NCBI GenBank assembly: GCA_024509875.1
Contig: JAMPIV010015274.1
Coordinates: 93,501 to 157,500, forward strand
Direction: 5' to 3'
Source: Oreohelix idahoensis
Taxonomy: Eukaryota; Mollusca; Gastropoda; Stylommatophora; Oreohelicidae
Length of the DNA: 64,000 nt
Positions 59,611-64,000 of this stretch are shown piece after piece. The notes beneath the pieces are model-generated. The model did no database searches. It was not told where the DNA came from and was given only the letters and a program-made list of their open reading frames with translations. Position numbers and translations under genes: made by a program. Numbering within the stretch: the stretch's first letter is position 1; each line of letters opens with the position of its first letter.

Positions 59611-61933
59611 CACAGTATGTCAGAAGCTCTTGTACCATCGTGTTAGCAGTGGAAGCAGTTCAGATGTGCCATCATCGTTGGAGCTTCGCTCTTTAGGACG
59701 TTGATTGACATCCGTTTTTTCTGCTGTTCTACGATTGGAAGCCTATAAGTTAAGTGGCCTGTTTGTATGTAAACTGTGCCCTTATACTTCTGCTGAGTCT
59801 TCTGTGTATCATCTCATTCTATATGTTATATGTCTATATGTTATTTGTATATTTATATGTTTATATTTCAGCGGGTTCTCGGTTGGGTGGTGTCTCCGTT
59901 AGATTATGCCACGTCATAGAGGTCGTCTATTGTGAGCGTTTTCTGTAGGGTTTGCAAACTTCCGATACTGGAATTTGCTAAGCGACTTCTGTTGCTATTT
60001 ATGTTAGCTGTTATGACATGTTTTAATATTGTTTTCGTTATTATTTCGCATTCTTTAGTTTTGTTTTGATTTGTTTGTATTTGTTAGCCTACTCTTGTCT
60101 ATAATTTAGTTTCATACAACATTTTTGTTTATACACTGTGGTGTCATGTATTTTGTTTAATTCTATCGTAGATATCGTCACATTTTTTGTGATATTTCAT
60201 TAATTTCTGCTTTATTTTTAGTTGATTTCTGCGAACGTTTTTGTATTGTTGCTGATCTTTGTTATTGTTTACATTGTTCTTGTTTACATTGTTTGCATTG
60301 TTTACATTTTCAATGTTTACATTCTGCATGTGTTTACATAGTCATTGTTTACAGTTATAGTAATTAGTTAATGGGCTATGCTAATGCACTGTTACTACTA
60401 CACTGATGATAAATGAATGATGAATAGTGTTGTGCACTATTGAATGAGAAGTGCACTTATGATCAAGAATTGATTGGTGATATTTCATATACAAGTTCTT
60501 TGATTGGAGACTTGTTTCCCACAGAGACTGGGATAATATAATGTGATGTGAATATACAAGTGCTTAATTAAGACTTGTTACACTTAGGTTTGAAATAAAT
60601 TATGTGATAAATTCTCGCAACATCATTCACTCATTACGTTAAGTCACCAATGCAGATCACTGTAGTCGTTTCAATAGTTTAATTGGACGCACACACTTGA
60701 CAGATTGGGTACAGTTACAGGAACATGAGTCGACATAGACAGCATAATATTGATCAATGGACTACCGTCCTAAATTAGCATTCATGAAGAATAATCTTGC
60801 AATGGAACATCTGTAAACACCAAGATTTCCATAGTTTATAAATACAGTCAGTAGACCTTACTGACCGAGCATGTCAATTAAGCAATACTGTTCAACTTGA
60901 CTCCTAAACAGGATCTCTTTCTAGCGACGATTCCTTTAGGTAAATTATAGCAAATCTCTGTGAAGATAATGTTAATTTCTTTATAATAGTGATCTCTCAA
61001 TCATCACCTGATAATAAGGAAGTTTTCCCGTTCTCTGCTAATGATTTACAATAAGTAGAATTCCAAAATCAATCGAATTCCACAATGGCTGCTGGTTCCC
61101 GGTTGAGCATCACTCACTATACGGGTGTATAGCCAAATCTTCAATCGAAGCTTTGTTCATCAACAACAAATTATTCCACAAGGATCAGCATATTCTGTCC
61201 TCATAGTTGCTGCATATAAACATATTTAGTGCTGCTGGATAATATGTCGTCCCGACATATTCATAGGTAAATACATGTAAACGTCTGCCCATCTTAAGCC
61301 TAGGAATGAACGAAGTCAGCAAAAGTACGTTTTTTTACCTGGACATAAGAAATACACTAGCAAGCACAAAAACGCTCTCCCGGCGTTATAGAATCACAAC
61401 TGGGGAACTCATGGACTAAACGATCCTGGAAGAAACTATCTTCGTCCCCAGAATAACTTAAAGAGATCACAAACTCTTGGGCATCTCTCCGACATGACTT
61501 TCCGCCCTAGGCCTAGACAACCGAAGAACCCCCTCACCTCTCTTCATCCGCCGAAAACACCTGACCCCCTTCAGTACAGTACAAGAACAAATAGTTCCAC
61601 TTAAACATACTAAGATATCAAGATATAAGACATACTCGTCCTACATAGACAAACACTACACATAGATTCGGACCATAGACATTCTGAAGCAAGAACAATC
61701 TATTCCTAACCAAACACAGAATAGATTCAAGTAAGTCTAAATTCCTCCGCCGAGTTCTATTTTTAAGAACGCTACAAAGAGCGATAACTCACAGAATGAC
61801 TACTTATTGCCCAATCTGAGTTTCGTCCCTCCAGACCAAAACATGCATTCAAAGATGAATATATCTTCATCAGACAATTAAAACATTTTACATGGTATGC
61901 GTAATCCGTGCGCCAAAAAATATGTGCGCAACA

Positions 61934-61938
61934 GGTAG
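61934..61938 (+). other. Target-site duplication, right copy (GGTAG)
   Basis: Matches 30327-30331 and closes the 31.6-kb nested block. The I-like reverse transcriptase frame continues directly after it. Confidence 0.85.
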
Positions 61939-63767
61939 CTATAGGCCTATGAAAACAACATTGGGTAACACTGGGACGTTAGCGTACGATGTGAATGAGG
62001 GATTCCAGGGCAAAAGAGAAACGGTGGCTGTCGCAACTGTCCTAGAGGATGCTTATAACAGTGTGGACTTTGCAACCCTAATAGACTGTATAATGGAATG
62101 TGTTGTAAACCCTTGGATAACAAGGTGAGTAGCAGCTGCATTAATAGAGAGATCAGGTGCATTTCGATTGGGAACTTGGACATCAGAACCAATGCGCATT
62201 TGCCCGGGACTACCTCTGGGTTCTCCACTATCACCAGTGCTGTTTAACATCTACACAGCAAAAGTAGCAACCTTTCAACCAGCATGACTGGGACGAACAT
62301 TAACTTTCGCAGATGACATACTCATGTACAGAACTGGCTCAGACAGGCAGGAAATGGTCCAAGGCATACAAGAGACGCTACAGGCGGTTTCTAAATGGTG
62401 TGATGAAAGCGGATCAAAGGTCAATCCCAACAATGTCTGTCTGACGTGGTGCTCTTTGAACAACTCCATAGTGAAAGCAGACCTTCCAGACATCACTTTC
62501 AATGGGCAGAACATTGAAAGGCACTACAGGCTGAAGTATTTGGAAGTAACGTTTTATTGTGGGCTATCATTCAAGTATCATGTCGAACTGATCATACAGA
62601 AGTGCAGGCGAGGACTGGCAGCCTTTAAAACAATGGCTGCTGCGCGCTTGGAACAGAAACTATTGTTTCTCCTGTATCATCAGCTCGTGATTTCAGTAAT
62701 CGAGTACGGGCTATGAATACTCACGCTGTCAGTGTCACAATGTGAACGACTGGAACGCACTCAAAATGAAGGGATGCGACTTGTTTTGGGCTGTACGCGT
62801 GATAAAATAGTGTTTTATTTACCATCTGTATTGTGACAATGAGATACATGTTTGGATTGCTGTCGATTAGATCCAGGTATGCGATGGCCCAAGGAAAAGC
62901 ATATATGCGGGTAACCTCCAATAAAAGACACCCTCTACATGAGAAAGTAGCTGACATCAAAGGAGCAGGAATCATGAGGGGGATGTCATGGATGGCACAG
63001 GCAGAGGCTACGATTGGTCAGGTGAATAGGGTTGAAAAAGTATCCAAAGGGGAAGAGTGGAGTAATTCAGGGGAGAACTGGATAAACTACCAGCAGGTCA
63101 TCATTAGCCTTGGCAGAGAGTGTAGACCTTGGAGCAATGGAAAAGCAGAGTTGGAGATCAATCAGCTGATGATTCTGTAGTGCGTGGTGAGAAATCAGGA
63201 TGGGGCTTCTCAGCGAGAATACATTGCAAGATCGTCGCTGAACAGAGTGGAGCCTACATATCAACAACCTCCAGCATGATTAAGGAGGTAGAGGCAGTTA
63301 CTGCAGCATTGAGGTGGTTGTCTGAAACTCCATCAACCAAGGCAGTTATTTTGTCAGACTCTCAAGCCATGCTTCGGAAAGTTTCGAACGGAAGGCTGCG
63401 GCAGGAATTGAACACATCAATAGAATCCTCAAGGCTTGAAGATCTGGTATGGATCTACTGTCCTGGTCATGCAGTGGTACGTGGCAATGAGAGAGCTGAC
63501 AGACTGGTCTCGAGAGCACCCATAGTGGGGACACTGGATATGGATAAGGGAGAGATACTAAGGGCTATTAATGATCGCCTGCTGGATAATGACGCTGCAA
63601 TGGATGAATCAACAAGGCTGCGGCTGTTGGAGTTTGGCATCAAACGTGGGACCAGCAGAAATGGACGTGAGAGAGGATGCATCCATCGTATGTACAACCA
63701 GCGTGCTACAGGTACAATTAGCATTCCTACTCTTCGACATTTGCTGAGGGAGACTGAGCACTTATAG
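61939..63767 (+). pseudogene. I-like non-LTR retrotransposon, 3' half: reverse transcriptase and RNase H
   Basis: The gene resumes after the Gypsy block: LEDAYNSVDFATLI, GLPLGSPLSPVLFNIYTAKV, the catalytic LTFADDILMY (about 62305-62330) and the thumb (LKYLEVTFYCGLSFKYHV). Several stops follow, then RNase H (63129-63767) with GEKSGWGFSARIH, catalytic Glu in EVEAVTAALRWL, Asp in VILSDSQAML and Asp in GNERADRLVSRA. The first RNase H Asp lies near the frame start (ADDSVVRG). An RNase H domain after an APE endonuclease and reverse transcriptase points to the I superfamily. Multiple stops make it inactive, and it is clearly older than the elements nested in it. Confidence 0.85.
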
Positions 63768-63836
63768 ATTAGCCCGGAGTGCAGTGAGGTCGATTCTGAT
63801 TAACAATAACAATAACATTAACAATAACATTAACAA
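63768..63836 (+). repeat. 3' tail of the I-like element, (AACAAT)n-type
   Basis: After the last stop there are about 35 bp of unique sequence and then an irregular run of TAACAATAACAATAACATTA. Simple-sequence tails of this kind are typical of I-superfamily elements. The target duplication was not identified. Confidence 0.6.
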
Positions 63837-63844
63837 GAAGTTGG

Positions 63845-63890
63845 CCTTTTGGGGAGGGGGCGGGGGAGGGTGTGTGTGTGCAGGTAGTTA
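63845..63890. repeat. G-rich and (GT)n tract
   Basis: GGGGAGGGGGCGGGGGAGGG is followed by a short (TG)n run. The block has four G-runs and could form a G-quadruplex. Confidence 0.7.
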
Positions 63891-63893
63891 TTC

Positions 63894-63929
63894 TTGCCCA
63901 GGGCGCAAAATAGCCTGGCACCGGCACTG
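63894..63929 (-). mobile_element. DNA transposon terminus, hAT-like
   Basis: On the minus strand it reads CAGTGCCGGTGCCAGGCTAT, then TTTGCGCCCTGG. This CAGTGxCGG...GGG form is common for hAT-like termini. The rest of the element would lie to the left or has been lost. Only the terminus supports the call. Confidence 0.35.
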
Positions 63930-64000
63930 ACTACACAAGTATGTGGTATTTGCTGTAGATTACACTATTCTAGTGTATTACACTGAAAGTATTTGTGAGA

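Larger units (their letters stand above)
58116..60624. mobile_element. Unidentified 2.5-kb insertion with terminal direct repeats
   Basis: Relative to LTRs A and B, about 2.5 kb replaces three bases (ACT). A 21-bp sequence starting GTGATAAATTCTCGCAACAT occurs at 58126-58146 and again at 60604-60624, at the two ends. At the left end ATGTTGCG and CGCAACAT form an 8-bp inverted pair around TGATAAATTCT. No normal target duplication and no terminal inverted repeats between the two ends were seen. A 122-codon minus-strand frame (58167-58535) is the only sizeable frame and has no recognisable domain. The rest is T-rich and non-coding. Confidence 0.6.
30332..61933 (-). mobile_element. Tandem Gypsy (Gmr1-like) array: three LTRs, two internal regions
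   Basis: Three LTRs (30332-31838, 38356-39887, 57923-61933) alternate with two near-identical gag-pol interiors, all on the minus strand. Only the outer edges carry the GGTAG duplication. One element therefore inserted and later became a tandem through recombination between LTRs. The domain order Gag-PR-INT-RT-RNase H, with integrase before reverse transcriptase, is that of Gmr1-like Ty3/Gypsy elements. The second interior is split by another Gypsy element (41945-53275) and a LINE end (40438-40610). The third LTR is split by a 2.5-kb insertion. Confidence 0.85.
57923..61933 (-). repeat. LTR C (upstream end of the array), split by a 2.5-kb insertion
   Basis: LTR sequence is present at 57923-58115 and from about 60625 to 61933, in the same order as in LTRs A and B. 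The last base is followed by GGTAG, the outer target duplication. The part between is a separate insertion. Confidence 0.9.

Overview
The window is animal nuclear DNA made almost entirely of transposable elements. I found no host protein-coding gene, rRNA, tRNA gene or CRISPR array. Everything recognised is a eukaryotic mobile element: Gypsy-type LTR retrotransposons, APE-endonuclease and RTE-type non-LTR elements, SINE-like repeats, and Tc1, mariner, Tigger and hAT transposons, with microsatellites between them. LINE tails of (GAA)n and Gypsy elements with integrase ahead of reverse transcriptase suggest a marine invertebrate. A gastropod mollusc is my best guess, at low confidence.

Left part (1-30 kb). 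The window seems to open in the 3' end of one LTR element: a polypurine tract ends at 662, and an LTR with a 70-bp tandem array follows. A mariner relic lies at 1.9-2.3 kb. From 3917 to 14723 there is a 10.8-kb minus-strand element with 1.8-kb LTRs and a TGGCGCC-type primer site. It has no recognisable pol. It carries one long broken gene with a tandem TQT-motif array (predicted dynein light chain LC8 ligands), three DEK-C-like domains and an Arg/Ser/Asp-rich downstream frame. This is the most unusual object in the window. To its right lie a tandem array of about 230-bp units ending in poly(A), a tRNA-derived SINE, a decayed hAT gene split by a SINE-like repeat, an RTE 3' end, a Tc1 element between two long (TA)n tracts, a Helitron-like end, a 33-bp minisatellite and LINE 3' ends.

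Right part (28.6-63.8 kb). This is a nested stack whose order can be read from target-site duplications (TSDs). The base is an I-like non-LTR retrotransposon (28.6-63.8 kb). A Gypsy element entered its reverse transcriptase gene (TSD GGTAG, 30327-30331 and 61934-61938). That element is now a tandem array of three LTRs and two internal regions (30332-61933). In the second internal region a related, diverged plus-strand Gypsy element inserted (41945-53275, TSD ACATC), and its leader holds a complete 2335-bp Tigger transposon (43780-46114). A LINE 3' end sits in one RNase H region, and a 2.5-kb unidentified insertion with direct-repeat ends sits in the outermost LTR.

Both Gypsy families have the domain order Gag-PR-INT-RT-RNase H (INT before RT), as in Gmr1-like elements. 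Both replace the usual CCHC knuckle by a conserved C-x2-C-x13-C-x-H motif just before the protease. All copies are broken. Most frameshifts fall in homopolymer runs, so part of the damage could be assembly error.
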